Assembly (NCBI GenBank): GCA_963835085.1
Contig: CAWIED010000001.1
Location: 2,914,001 to 2,978,000 of the forward strand
Direction: 5' to 3'
From: JBDIAG01 sp963835085
Lineage (GTDB): Bacteria; Actinomycetota; Actinomycetes; Actinomycetales; CAWJMD01
Length of the DNA stretch: 64,000 nucleotides
Under the pieces are notes generated by a model that ran no database searches, was not told the origin of the DNA, and saw nothing but the letters and a program-made list of their open reading frames with translations. Position numbers and translations under genes: made by a program. Positions within the stretch are counted from its first letter, which is position 1. Each line of letters starts with the position of its first letter. Of this stretch, positions 7,663 to 14,925 are shown in pieces.

Positions 7663-8682
7663 TTACCCGATTCCCGCGTACGAGTGCTGGCCGGTGAAGA
7701 ACACGTTCACCACCGAGAAGTTGACGATCACCGCGGCGAAGCCAAGCAATGCGATGTAGGTAGCGCGACGGCCGTCCCAACCACGGGTAGCCCGGGCATG
7801 CAGGTAGGCCGCGTAGATCGTCCAGACGACGAACGTCCAGACCTCCTTGGGGTCCCAGCCCCAATACGTCCCCCAGGCCTTCTCGGCCCAGATCGCACCC
7901 GCCACGAGGGTGAACGTCCAGAGCGGGAACGAGATCGCGACGATCCGGTAACCGAGCCGTTCGAGTTCGGCTGCACCCGGCAGGAGCTCCAGGAAGACTC
8001 CGCGGGCCCGGCCCTTGGCGGCGAGGATCTGTTCACGTCGGGACTGGAACAACTGCAGCAACTGCACCGAGAACGCCACCGTGAAGAGGGCGCACGAGGT
8101 GAAGGCGATCGAGACGTGAATGATCAGGAAGGGACTCTGCAGGGCGGGCACCAGTTGCGCGGCCTGCGTGTAGAGCACCGTCATCCCCAGGCCGAGCGAC
8201 AACAACACCGGGCCCACCGCGAAGACGCCGAACGGGCGCAGCGTCGGACGCCACCGGGTCAAGCCCAGATAGACGGCGGCCACCACGAAGGAGCCGGTCA
8301 GGGAGAACTCGTACATGTTGGCCCACGGCACGCGGGTCACCGACGCTCCGCGGGTCACCACGGCCCCCAGTTGCAGGGCCGCACCCAGCCACGTCAACGC
8401 GACCGCGATGCCTAGTGACCTGCTTGAGGCCGGCCCGACTGGGACGCTGTTGCCCGGTTGATTCACCTCGTCGTCGGGTGCCTCCGGCAGGGCATCGGCC
8501 AACGAGCCGGCTCCGCCTCCCACGGCCTGCGCGACGCGTTCGCGAGCGACGCCCGCGCTCTCGGCCACCGGACGGCTGCGCCCCGCGAGGTCGATGCAGA
8601 AGGCCACGAGAGCCAATGCGTAGACGGTCATGGCCGAATAGACGAGCAGGTTGCTCATCTGGGCGAGGGTCTCATTGACCAC
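7663..8682 (-). CDS. ccsB: Cytochrome c biogenesis protein CcsB (ResC/CcsA type)
   Basis: 339 aa. This is the heme-handling subunit of the System II cytochrome c synthase, which works with ResB to export heme and attach it to apocytochromes outside the membrane. About eight TM segments are seen. The tryptophan-rich heme-binding motif near residue 270 is GTYWGWDPKEVWTFVVW. Conserved His residues flank it (HVSIAF upstream, TGQHSYAG at the C-terminus). The start is GTG at 8682 with a GAGGAGG Shine-Dalgarno 8 nt upstream. It follows resB after 41 nt and belongs to the resA-ccdA-resB-ccsB-DUF4229 operon. Confidence 0.93.
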   Translation of the reverse strand: MVNETLAQMSNLLVYSAMTVYALALVAFCIDLAGRSRPVAESAGVARERVAQAVGGGAGSLADALPEAPDDEVNQPGNSVPVGPASSRSLGIAVALTWLGAALQLGAVVTRGASVTRVPWANMYEFSLTGSFVVAAVYLGLTRWRPTLRPFGVFAVGPVLLSLGLGMTVLYTQAAQLVPALQSPFLIIHVSIAFTSCALFTVAFSVQLLQLFQSRREQILAAKGRARGVFLELLPGAAELERLGYRIVAISFPLWTFTLVAGAIWAEKAWGTYWGWDPKEVWTFVVWTIYAAYLHARATRGWDGRRATYIALLGFAAVIVNFSVVNVFFTGQHSYAGIG

Positions 8683-8723
8683 GTCGCGTGCCTCCTCTTA
8701 CTGCGCCTTCAACAGCCAGCGCG

Positions 8724-10538
8724 TTAGTTGCGCGCCGGGGAACTCTCTGCCCGGCCCGAATCTGACTGGACAGAATCTGACTGGCCCGAATCTGACCGGC
8801 CCGAATCTGACCGGCTCGAATCCACCGGCACCGGAGCCAGCCGGCCAGCGCCGGTTCCGTTCGAATCCGTCCCCTGCCCAGCAGGCAGATCGGCGTCCGG
8901 ATGTCGCGGCAACCGAGCCAGCAATTCGGCCACCTCCGCCTCGAGCCGGGGGTCTTCGCTGCGGGCCAGCGCCCCGACCTCGATCACGATACGACCATCT
9001 CGGCTCACTGGGCGCACCCAGACCCGTCGACGCGGCACGAACAGCGACAGCGCCAGCCCGCACAGGGCGAGCGCGGCGAACACCAGTGCCCAACCCTTGG
9101 CCGGGTCGGTGCGGATCTGCAGCGCCGCGAACCGGTCAACCCGATCAAGGGTGACCGTGCCGAGCCCATTCGGCAGGGTGACGGACTGGCCGGGGGCCAG
9201 CATGGCCGTGAACGCCTTGCCGCCGCTGCTCACCTGGGTCATCTGTGTGGTGTCGAGTTGATAGACCGACTGTGGCCGGGTGTCGAGGCCGAGGTTGCCC
9301 GTCCACAGGGTGAACACCAGGCGCGGGTTGAGCTGGTCTGGAAAGACGGAAACCGGTTGGCCGCCCTGGGTGGCCATGCTCGGCAGGAAGACGCCCTGCA
9401 GGCCGAGTTGCGGCTTGTTGTCGGGCACCTTCACCACGCCGGTGGACGTGTACATGGAGTCCTGTGCCAGGAACACCACGGCGCCCGACTGCACGAGTTG
9501 GCCAGCGCCGTTGCGAATCGAGACCACCGGGGCGTAGCCGTTGCCCTGCAGGTAGACGCTGGCGCCATCGATGTCGAGCGGGTGGTTCACCTGGATGTTG
9601 GCCTTGCGCGGGCTGCTGCCGGGCTTGTCGACCACCGTGACGGCAGCATCGAAGTAGCGCGCGGCAGCGAACTGGTTGCCGCCGGCCTGCGTCTCGAACC
9701 GAGCCGTCAAGGAGTCGAGAGTGACCTGAAACGGTTGCAGCGCATCGGGATTCACCCATGCGCCGGTGTCGATGCTGTCGTATTGGCTGACGACGTTGGC
9801 AAAGCCCTGGCCTTGGCTCACGATCACCTGACCGCGGTACGACAGCAACGAACCGGCCGCCACCGACACCAACAGCCCGAGCAGGGCGACGTGGAAGAGC
9901 AGGTTGCCCGTCTCGCGCAGGTAGCCCCGCTCGGCGGCCACCGAACCCAGGTCGGCCGGGGCCCTTCGACCTGATCGTCCGGTGGCAGCTCGCAGCTCGA
10001 CCCGGTAGCGCGAACGCTTCAGCGCCTTGGCCGCGGCGGCGAGCACATCGTCAGCACTGGCCGCCTCGGCGGCGGGCGCGCTCGCATACGCGGGAAGTCG
10101 GTCCAGGCGCACCGGCGTCCGCGGCGGTCGGGCTCGCAACGCGCTCAGGTGGGCCTTCGTGCGGGGTACGACGCAGCCGATCAACGACAGGAACAGCAGC
10201 AAGTAGATCGCGGAGAACCACGGCGAGGAGTACACGTCGAAGAGCCCGAGCCGGTCGAGCCACGGCGAGGTCGCCGGATGCTCGGTGATGTAGCGCGCCA
10301 CCTTCGTGGGATCCACACCGCGCTGGGGCACCATCGACCCCGGCACCGCAGCCACCGCCAGCAGCAGGAGCAGCATGAGAGCCGTCCGCATGCTGGTGAG
10401 CTGTCGCCAGGCCCAGCGCAGCCAGCCGACGAAGCCGAGTCTGGGCAGGGTGGGATCGGTGTCGTCGCGCGCCGACTCGGCGCGCTCGGGCGAGGTGTCC
10501 AGATCGGCTCCCGCGCTGCGCAGGGTGTCGTCGCTCAT
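8724..10538 (-). CDS. resB: Cytochrome c biogenesis protein ResB
   Basis: 604 aa, the second subunit of System II cytochrome c synthase. The open frame extends further upstream, but the real start is ATG 10538, which overlaps the ccdA stop (TGATG). TM segments lie near residues 50-70, 105-125, 205-225 and 500-520, with a large extracytoplasmic domain between the last two. NLLFHVALLGLLVSVAAG carries the conserved TM histidine. VNHPLDIDGASVYLQGNGYAP matches the ResB extracytoplasmic core. The C-terminal about 55 residues form an unusual low-complexity tail made of SDSGR/SDSGQ repeats (see the 15-bp repeat). Confidence 0.93.
   Translation of the reverse strand: MSDDTLRSAGADLDTSPERAESARDDTDPTLPRLGFVGWLRWAWRQLTSMRTALMLLLLLAVAAVPGSMVPQRGVDPTKVARYITEHPATSPWLDRLGLFDVYSSPWFSAIYLLLFLSLIGCVVPRTKAHLSALRARPPRTPVRLDRLPAYASAPAAEAASADDVLAAAAKALKRSRYRVELRAATGRSGRRAPADLGSVAAERGYLRETGNLLFHVALLGLLVSVAAGSLLSYRGQVIVSQGQGFANVVSQYDSIDTGAWVNPDALQPFQVTLDSLTARFETQAGGNQFAAARYFDAAVTVVDKPGSSPRKANIQVNHPLDIDGASVYLQGNGYAPVVSIRNGAGQLVQSGAVVFLAQDSMYTSTGVVKVPDNKPQLGLQGVFLPSMATQGGQPVSVFPDQLNPRLVFTLWTGNLGLDTRPQSVYQLDTTQMTQVSSGGKAFTAMLAPGQSVTLPNGLGTVTLDRVDRFAALQIRTDPAKGWALVFAALALCGLALSLFVPRRRVWVRPVSRDGRIVIEVGALARSEDPRLEAEVAELLARLPRHPDADLPAGQGTDSNGTGAGRLAPVPVDSSRSDSGRSDSGQSDSVQSDSGRAESSPARN
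8755..8829. repeat. 15-bp tandem repeat in the 3' end of resB
   Basis: Five adjoining 15-bp units of the type CCCGAATCTGACYGG (8755, 8770, 8785, 8800, 8815) encode SDSGR-like pentapeptides on the minus strand. The last unit is degraded. The period is a multiple of three, so copy-number changes would stay in frame. Confidence 0.85.
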
Positions 10539-11296
10539 CAGATCACCGTCCGGAAGTCGGCGCCCTGCTCGATCCAGAGCCGGACGGTGTCGATCCACGA
10601 CGTCCACAACCCGCTCACGAGCAGCAGCCCGACGAGAACGAGCATGCCGCCGCCGAACCGGCTGATGCCGCGCCGATGCCTGCGTATCCAACCCAGGGCA
10701 CGGCCACGGCCGAGACCTGCGGCCACCAGCACGAACGGCAGTCCGAGCCCCAGGCAGTAGGCGAGCGCGAGCAGGGCACCGCGGGTGGCGCCGCCCGTGG
10801 ATACCGACAGCAGTGCCACCGCGCTGAACACCGGCCCGATGCAGGGTGCCCACCCCAGGCCGAACACCATCCCCAGGACGGGTGCCCCCGCCAGGCCCGC
10901 CCGCGGACGCCAGTCGATGCGCCGATCGACGCCGGAACCTGGCAGCACTCCCAGGAACATCAGGCCCATCACGATGACGACCACCCCGAGCACCCGGCTG
11001 ATCGGGCGCTGCCACTGCAGCAGCAATCCACCGAGCGTGCCCGCCGTGAAGCCGACGAGGACGTAGACCACGCTGAAGCCGAGCACGAACAACAAGGCCC
11101 CGGCAAGCACCAGCGAGCGACGTTGCCGATCGGGCTGCACACCGGTGAGCCCGGTGACATAGCCGAGATAACCGGGCACGAGCGGCAAGACGCAGGGCGA
11201 GGCGAACGAGACGATGCCGGCGAGCGCCGCGATCGGCAGCCCCACGAGCAGCGGACCACTCAACACTTGCCTACTCAGTTCCTCGCCGATACTCAT
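10538..11296 (-). CDS. ccdA: Thiol-disulfide transport protein CcdA
   Basis: 252 aa, a six-TM DsbD-family protein that carries reducing equivalents across the membrane to ResA for keeping apocytochrome c cysteines reduced. The first TM Cys is in SFASPCVLPLVPGYLGY (about residue 34). The second is in GLGWAPCIGPVFSA (about residue 150). It ends by overlapping the resB ATG and follows resA after 6 nt. The order ResA-CcdA-ResB-CcsB is the standard actinobacterial System II operon. Confidence 0.95.
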   Translation of the reverse strand: MSIGEELSRQVLSGPLLVGLPIAALAGIVSFASPCVLPLVPGYLGYVTGLTGVQPDRQRRSLVLAGALLFVLGFSVVYVLVGFTAGTLGGLLLQWQRPISRVLGVVVIVMGLMFLGVLPGSGVDRRIDWRPRAGLAGAPVLGMVFGLGWAPCIGPVFSAVALLSVSTGGATRGALLALAYCLGLGLPFVLVAAGLGRGRALGWIRRHRRGISRFGGGMLVLVGLLLVSGLWTSWIDTVRLWIEQGADFRTVI

Positions 11297-11302
11297 TGCG
11301 GC

Positions 11303-11912
11303 TCAGGACTTCTCAGCGACCGCAGTAGTGATGAGGCTACTGAGGATGGAGGGGTCGAGCCGCCCGGAGATGTGCGCGCTCACTCGGCCCTGTTTGTCGA
11401 GCACCAGCGTGGTGGGCACGGCGTTGGGTGTGGCCACCCCGCGCAGCGCGAGCACGGCCTCGGCCCGACTGGTCGACGATCGAGGGGTAGGGCATCTCGA
11501 AGGTGCGCTCGAAGGCCGCCGCTGTCGGGGCATCGTCCCGGGTGTCGATGCCAAGGAAGGCGACATGGTCGGGCGCCGTCTGACCGGCGATCTTGGCCAG
11601 GTCGGGAGCCTCATTGCGGCACGGTCCACACGAGGCGTACCAGAGGTTGAGCACGAGCACCCGGCCGCGGAACGCGTCGCTGCTGACCTGTCTGCCTGCC
11701 GAGTCGGTGCCGCTCACCGTGATGGGCTTGCCCCGTTGGGCGGGCGTGAACTCCTCGACGCTGCCGTCGCCAGCCACATAGCCCTTGTCGTCGCCGGCTC
11801 TGGCCTGTGCGGAGGGACCGTTCATGGCCGTGCATCCACCGAGGGCCAGACTCACGACGACGGCGGCGCCGGCCAGGACCATCCGGTTGCGGTGCGGTGA
11901 GCGGATGGTCAT
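11303..11912 (-). pseudogene. resA: ResA/TlpA-like thioredoxin lipoprotein, frameshifted
   Basis: A lipoprotein-type N-terminus (SLALGGC) is followed by a thioredoxin-fold domain with the active site WYASCGPCRNEAP near residue 96. After PSIVDQS (about residue 148) the frame is lost. The rest of the family sequence (AVLALRGVATPNAVPTTLVLDKQGRV, in two pieces) continues in the +1 frame to the stop at 11303. One extra base, for example in the GGG at 11464-11466, explains it: 610 nt instead of 609. Unrepaired, the protein would have about 191 aa with an Arg/Ala-rich nonsense tail ending at 11337, and would lack the cis-Pro loop (NAVPTT). This may be a true mutation or a sequence error. The ATG overlaps the upstream phosphatase stop. 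Confidence 0.85.
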
Positions 11913-12568
11913 CACGCTCCCGATACCGGGTTGGCGCCCACCAGCAGGTCGGCGCAGGGTTCGGCGTACCGCACGTCGACGATCTCGCCGTCGAGCAGCA
12001 CCAGCGTGGTGATGCTGGCGAGAGTGCACTCACGTCGGCGCGGGTCGTGCGCGAGCCGGTGCCCCTCCGCAGCCAGCCGCGAGATCCAGACCGGCAGCTG
12101 GTGGGAGACCAGCACGGCTTCGTGCCCGTAAGCCGCCTCGCCCGCGTCGGCGATGGCTGCCCTCATTCGCGTCACCTGATCGGTGTAGGGCTCCCCCCAC
12201 GACGGCCGCAGCGGATTGCGCAGCAGCCGCCAGTACCGCGGTTCCAGCAGGACGCTGCGCCGCCCGGAGACTTTCAGACCTTCGAAGTCGTTGCCGGCCT
12301 CGATGAGCCGGGCATCAGTGACGATCGGCAGCGACAACGCCTCAGCGAGCGGGGCGGCGGTCTCCTGCGCCCGCTCCAGCGGCGATACGCGCAGGTGCAC
12401 GACATCGGCGCCAGTCTGGACCAGATGGTCGGCCACCCGGCGCGCCATGGCCCGACCACGCTCCGAGAGGTGGAAGTCGGGCAGCCGGCCGTACAGCACG
12501 CCGTCGGGGTTGAAGACCTCGCCGTGCCGCACCAGATGGACGAGCGTCGTGGTGGCCATGCGGGACAT
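11912..12568 (-). CDS. Histidine phosphatase family protein
   Basis: About 218 aa, branch-2-like phosphoglycerate-mutase fold. The catalytic RHG motif is at the N-terminus (VHLVRHGEVFNP). The second catalytic His is in AVLVSHQLPVWI. SPLERAQETAAPLAEAL is the conserved PGAM-type segment. The substrate is unknown; in this position before resA in actinobacteria it is usually annotated as a GpmB-like phosphatase. Its stop overlaps the resA start, so it heads the cytochrome c biogenesis operon. ATG 12568 has an AGGAGAG 9 nt upstream; ATG 12559 is a close alternative. Confidence 0.88.
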   Translation of the reverse strand: MSRMATTTLVHLVRHGEVFNPDGVLYGRLPDFHLSERGRAMARRVADHLVQTGADVVHLRVSPLERAQETAAPLAEALSLPIVTDARLIEAGNDFEGLKVSGRRSVLLEPRYWRLLRNPLRPSWGEPYTDQVTRMRAAIADAGEAAYGHEAVLVSHQLPVWISRLAAEGHRLAHDPRRRECTLASITTLVLLDGEIVDVRYAEPCADLLVGANPVSGA

Positions 12569-13075
12569 CCTCGCAAACTCTCCTGAGTGCCCCGGCCAAC
12601 CCCTCCGCCAGGAGGCCGATAAATCGGCAGTGACGACGCGCCGCAGGGCGATGCAGACGATACAGCGCGACCTGGGCGAGTAGGCCGCGCGAGTTGGGTC
12701 ACGCGAGTCCTGGCCCCGCGGACCTCCAGAACTCGCCACCGCTGTCGAACTGTGACGAGCGGCGATGCCCGCAGCCTTGGGATCGGGCCAGGCCCGGCCC
12801 AACTAGACCCAGCCCGGCCCAGCCCTGTCCGACTGGACTCCACCCTGCCTGGCCCTGCCCAACGGGTCGCAAGCCTGTCCGCCCCAATCCGGGCGGTCTG
12901 CCGGCCAACGCCGCTGGCCGGCCCGCGCGCTGGTGGGCGACGGGTGCCGGGCAGGTTCTTGCCCAGGCAGGGCTACAGAGCCTCGGGGTGGCGGGACTGT
13001 GTCGATGCCCCGCCCGGCGGGGCATCGCCATAACGCGCAAAAACCTGGGCGGCTCCGCCCTAACGGGTCAGCCAC
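12569..13075. other. Intergenic region with GC-rich low-complexity sequence
   Basis: About 500 nt without a convincing gene. The right part (about 12770-12960) is made of imperfect CCCGGCCCAGCCC and CCTGCCCAACGGG-type repeats, followed by REP-like copy 3. The promoter of the phosphatase-cytochrome c operon must lie in the left part, but I cannot point to a clear one. Confidence 0.6.
12996..13037. repeat. REP-like palindromic element, copy 3 (inverted orientation)
   Basis: TCGATGCCCCGCC and GGCGGGGCATCG form a perfect inner stem. The outer arms resemble the other copies when read on the minus strand (GCGTTATGGCGATG at its left end), so this copy is inverted. It lies 39 nt after the 3' end of the dehydratase gene. 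Confidence 0.8.
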
Positions 13076-13990
13076 TCAGGCCAAGTCGGACGGGTCAGCA
13101 TTCGCGCCACAGACGATGACCCCCGCGCGCCGGCCGTCAAGATCGCCGCTGGCGGCGGCAGCTCTCCAGCCTGCGTAGGCGACAGCGCCCCCGGGTTCGA
13201 CGGCCATCCGGTAGTTGCGCCAAAGCAATCGGCGGGCCTGCGCGATCTCCTCCTCGCTCACCAGCACGCTCCTAACGTGCGCACGCCGGGCCGCATCGAA
13301 GCCGTCCTGGCCTACCTGGGTGGCCCCGAGCGAATCTGCCGACAGTCCGCCTACAGGTGACGCGACCGGCTCACCCGCGACCAGAGCACGGTGCATCGAA
13401 GGACACTCTGCGGGTTCCACGGCCACCAATTGAACGGGCGAACCCGCGTACCAGGCCGCGATGCCACCGAGCAGCCCACCGCCGCCGGTAGCGATGAACA
13501 GCACATCGAGGTCGGGTGCCTGCGCCGACAGTTCCAGCGCGATGGTGCCCTGACCGGCCAGGGTGGGCAGTCCGTTGTAGGCGTGCACCACGAGGGCGTC
13601 CGGCGCATCGGCCCATGCTTGGCTCGCAGCCAGGGCCTCGGCGAAGTTTGCGCCACCTTGGTGAATCCGCGCTCCCAGAGTGGCGATCGCGGTCACCTTC
13701 ATCGGCGAGGCGATGACCGGGACGAAGATGTCGGTCTCGATGCCCAGACGTGCGCCCACATGCGCCACCGCCAGCCCATGATTGCCACCTGACGCGGCCA
13801 CCAGCCGGATCGGCCTGCGGCCCGGCGACAGCACCGAGTTGAACGCTCCCCTCGGCTTGAAACTGCCCGCGTGCTGAAGGAATTCGAGCTTGAGAACGAC
13901 GCTCCCCTCGTCCAGCACCGGGGTTCGCCGGACGTAGGCCGCGATCCGGTCAGCAGCGGCCTGAATGTCGGGGCGGCTCGGTACTGTCAC
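13076..13990 (-). CDS. Threonine/serine dehydratase-like PLP enzyme
   Basis: 304 aa, fold-type II PLP enzyme. The PLP lysine is in HAGSFKPRGAFN (about residue 45). ASGGNHGLAVA binds the substrate carboxylate. The glycine-rich phosphate cradle is FIATGGGGLLGG (about residue 170). It lacks the C-terminal ACT regulatory domain of biosynthetic IlvA, so it looks like a catabolic or general L-threonine/serine ammonia-lyase or a serine racemase-type enzyme. Length is normal for that group. It stands alone on the minus strand, divergent from the PadR-exporter pair. Confidence 0.85.
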   Translation of the reverse strand: MTVPSRPDIQAAADRIAAYVRRTPVLDEGSVVLKLEFLQHAGSFKPRGAFNSVLSPGRRPIRLVAASGGNHGLAVAHVGARLGIETDIFVPVIASPMKVTAIATLGARIHQGGANFAEALAASQAWADAPDALVVHAYNGLPTLAGQGTIALELSAQAPDLDVLFIATGGGGLLGGIAAWYAGSPVQLVAVEPAECPSMHRALVAGEPVASPVGGLSADSLGATQVGQDGFDAARRAHVRSVLVSEEEIAQARRLLWRNYRMAVEPGGAVAYAGWRAAAASGDLDGRRAGVIVCGANADPSDLA

Positions 13991-14032
13991 GGCCGCGATC
14001 GTAGGCGCTCAGAAACAGCGGCGACAGATCGA

Positions 14033-14074
14033 TTGACGTCCACACCTTCCAGACGTAATATTCCGTGAGGAATA
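14033..14074 (+). promoter_or_regulatory. padR promoter with overlapping PadR operator
   Basis: A near-ideal housekeeping promoter: -35 TTGACG (14033-14038), 17-nt spacer, -10 TAATAT (14056-14061). An inverted repeat TATTCC-gtga-GGAATA (14059-14074) overlaps the -10 box and the likely start of transcription. This is where a PadR-type repressor of its own operon would bind. Confidence 0.75.
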
Positions 14075-14105
14075 ACCAATGCGGGGGAACCGCTCGCCCA
14101 GGGTG

Positions 14106-14152
14106 AAGACAGCAACCCGGGGTAAAGACAGCAACCGCAGAGAAGACAGCAA
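14106..14152 (+). repeat. Three direct copies of AAGACAGCAA in the padR leader
   Basis: Exact decamers at 14106-14115, 14125-14134 and 14143-14152, spaced 19 and 18 nt. They lie between the promoter and the start codon, in the 5' untranslated region. A post-transcriptional or second regulator site is possible; the role is unknown. Confidence 0.6.
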
Positions 14153-14171
14153 GCAGGCCGCAAGAAGAGGG

Positions 14172-14864
14172 ATGCGCATGACACGGAAGCAGGCGCCACT
14201 GACAGCGCTGGCCATCACTGCTCTCGCAACGCTGGCCGAAGAGCCCCGCCATCCTTACGAGGTCTTCTCGATCCTGCGCTCGCGTCGCGAAGACCGCACG
14301 GTCAAGCTCACGGCGGGCACGCTGTACCACGCGATCGACCGTCTGGCCCGTGACGGCCTGCTCGAAGCCGTCGGAACGCAGCGAGAGGGCAACCGTCCCG
14401 AACGAACCACCTACTCGATCACGGCTGCGGGCCGCGAGGCGCTGGAGCGGCAGGTGCGCGAGATGCTCGCACTCCCCGCGCGGGAGTACCCACAGTTTCC
14501 GGTAGCCGTCGCGGAGGCTTCCCACCTGCCTGCGGGCGAGGTTCGCGAACTGCTGCTTGCCCGCGTGCACATCCTCGAATCCGAGATCGCCGAACTCGAC
14601 ACCGACATCGCTCACCTGCGCGAACGCGCTCTACCGCACCGCTTCTGGCTCGACGTGGACTATCTCCGCAATTTCCATTGTTTCGAGCGGAGCTGGTGTC
14701 TGCAACGCATCGTCGAGCTTGACGCAGGCGAACTGGATTGGAACTCTCCGGCCCCGCCCCAGCCACCCGCCCCACCTCAGCAACCCCCACTCTTGCAACC
14801 GGCCCCATCCGCCCAACCGGCCAACCTCGTGCAACCGGACGACCTCGTGAACCAGCGGGCCTGA
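14172..14864 (+). CDS. PadR-family transcriptional regulator
   Basis: 230 aa. The N-terminal winged helix (about residues 8-90) has the PadR pattern PRHPYEVFSILRSR, then LTAGTLYHAIDRLARDGLLEAV and the wing ERTTYSITAAGREAL. The second half is helical and probably the dimerisation domain (PadR C-terminal type). It ends in a Pro/Gln-rich tail (PAPPQPPAPPQQPP). ATG 14172 has an AGAAGAGGG Shine-Dalgarno. It precedes a DHA2 exporter by about 60 nt on the same strand, the classic arrangement where a PadR repressor responds to a substrate of the pump. Confidence 0.9.
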   Translation: MRMTRKQAPLTALAITALATLAEEPRHPYEVFSILRSRREDRTVKLTAGTLYHAIDRLARDGLLEAVGTQREGNRPERTTYSITAAGREALERQVREMLALPAREYPQFPVAVAEASHLPAGEVRELLLARVHILESEIAELDTDIAHLRERALPHRFWLDVDYLRNFHCFERSWCLQRIVELDAGELDWNSPAPPQPPAPPQQPPLLQPAPSAQPANLVQPDDLVNQRA

Positions 14865-14925
14865 CGCCGGCCCTCGCCGGCGGATGCCCCGAACCTCAAC
14901 ACCTCACTGCACCAAGAAAGTCATC

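Noticed and set aside
8815..8870. tRNA T-loop-like TCGAATCC sequences
   Set aside because: They lie in the resB 3' coding repeat and no cloverleaf or acceptor stem can be formed.
10539..11015. N-terminal extension of resB into ccdA
   Set aside because: The extra 159 codons overlap ccdA in another frame and lack family sequence; ATG 10538 overlaps the ccdA stop and begins the ResB N-terminus.
11460..11480. Programmed ribosomal frameshift in resA
   Set aside because: No slippery heptamer, internal Shine-Dalgarno or downstream structure is evident; mutation or a sequence error is simpler.
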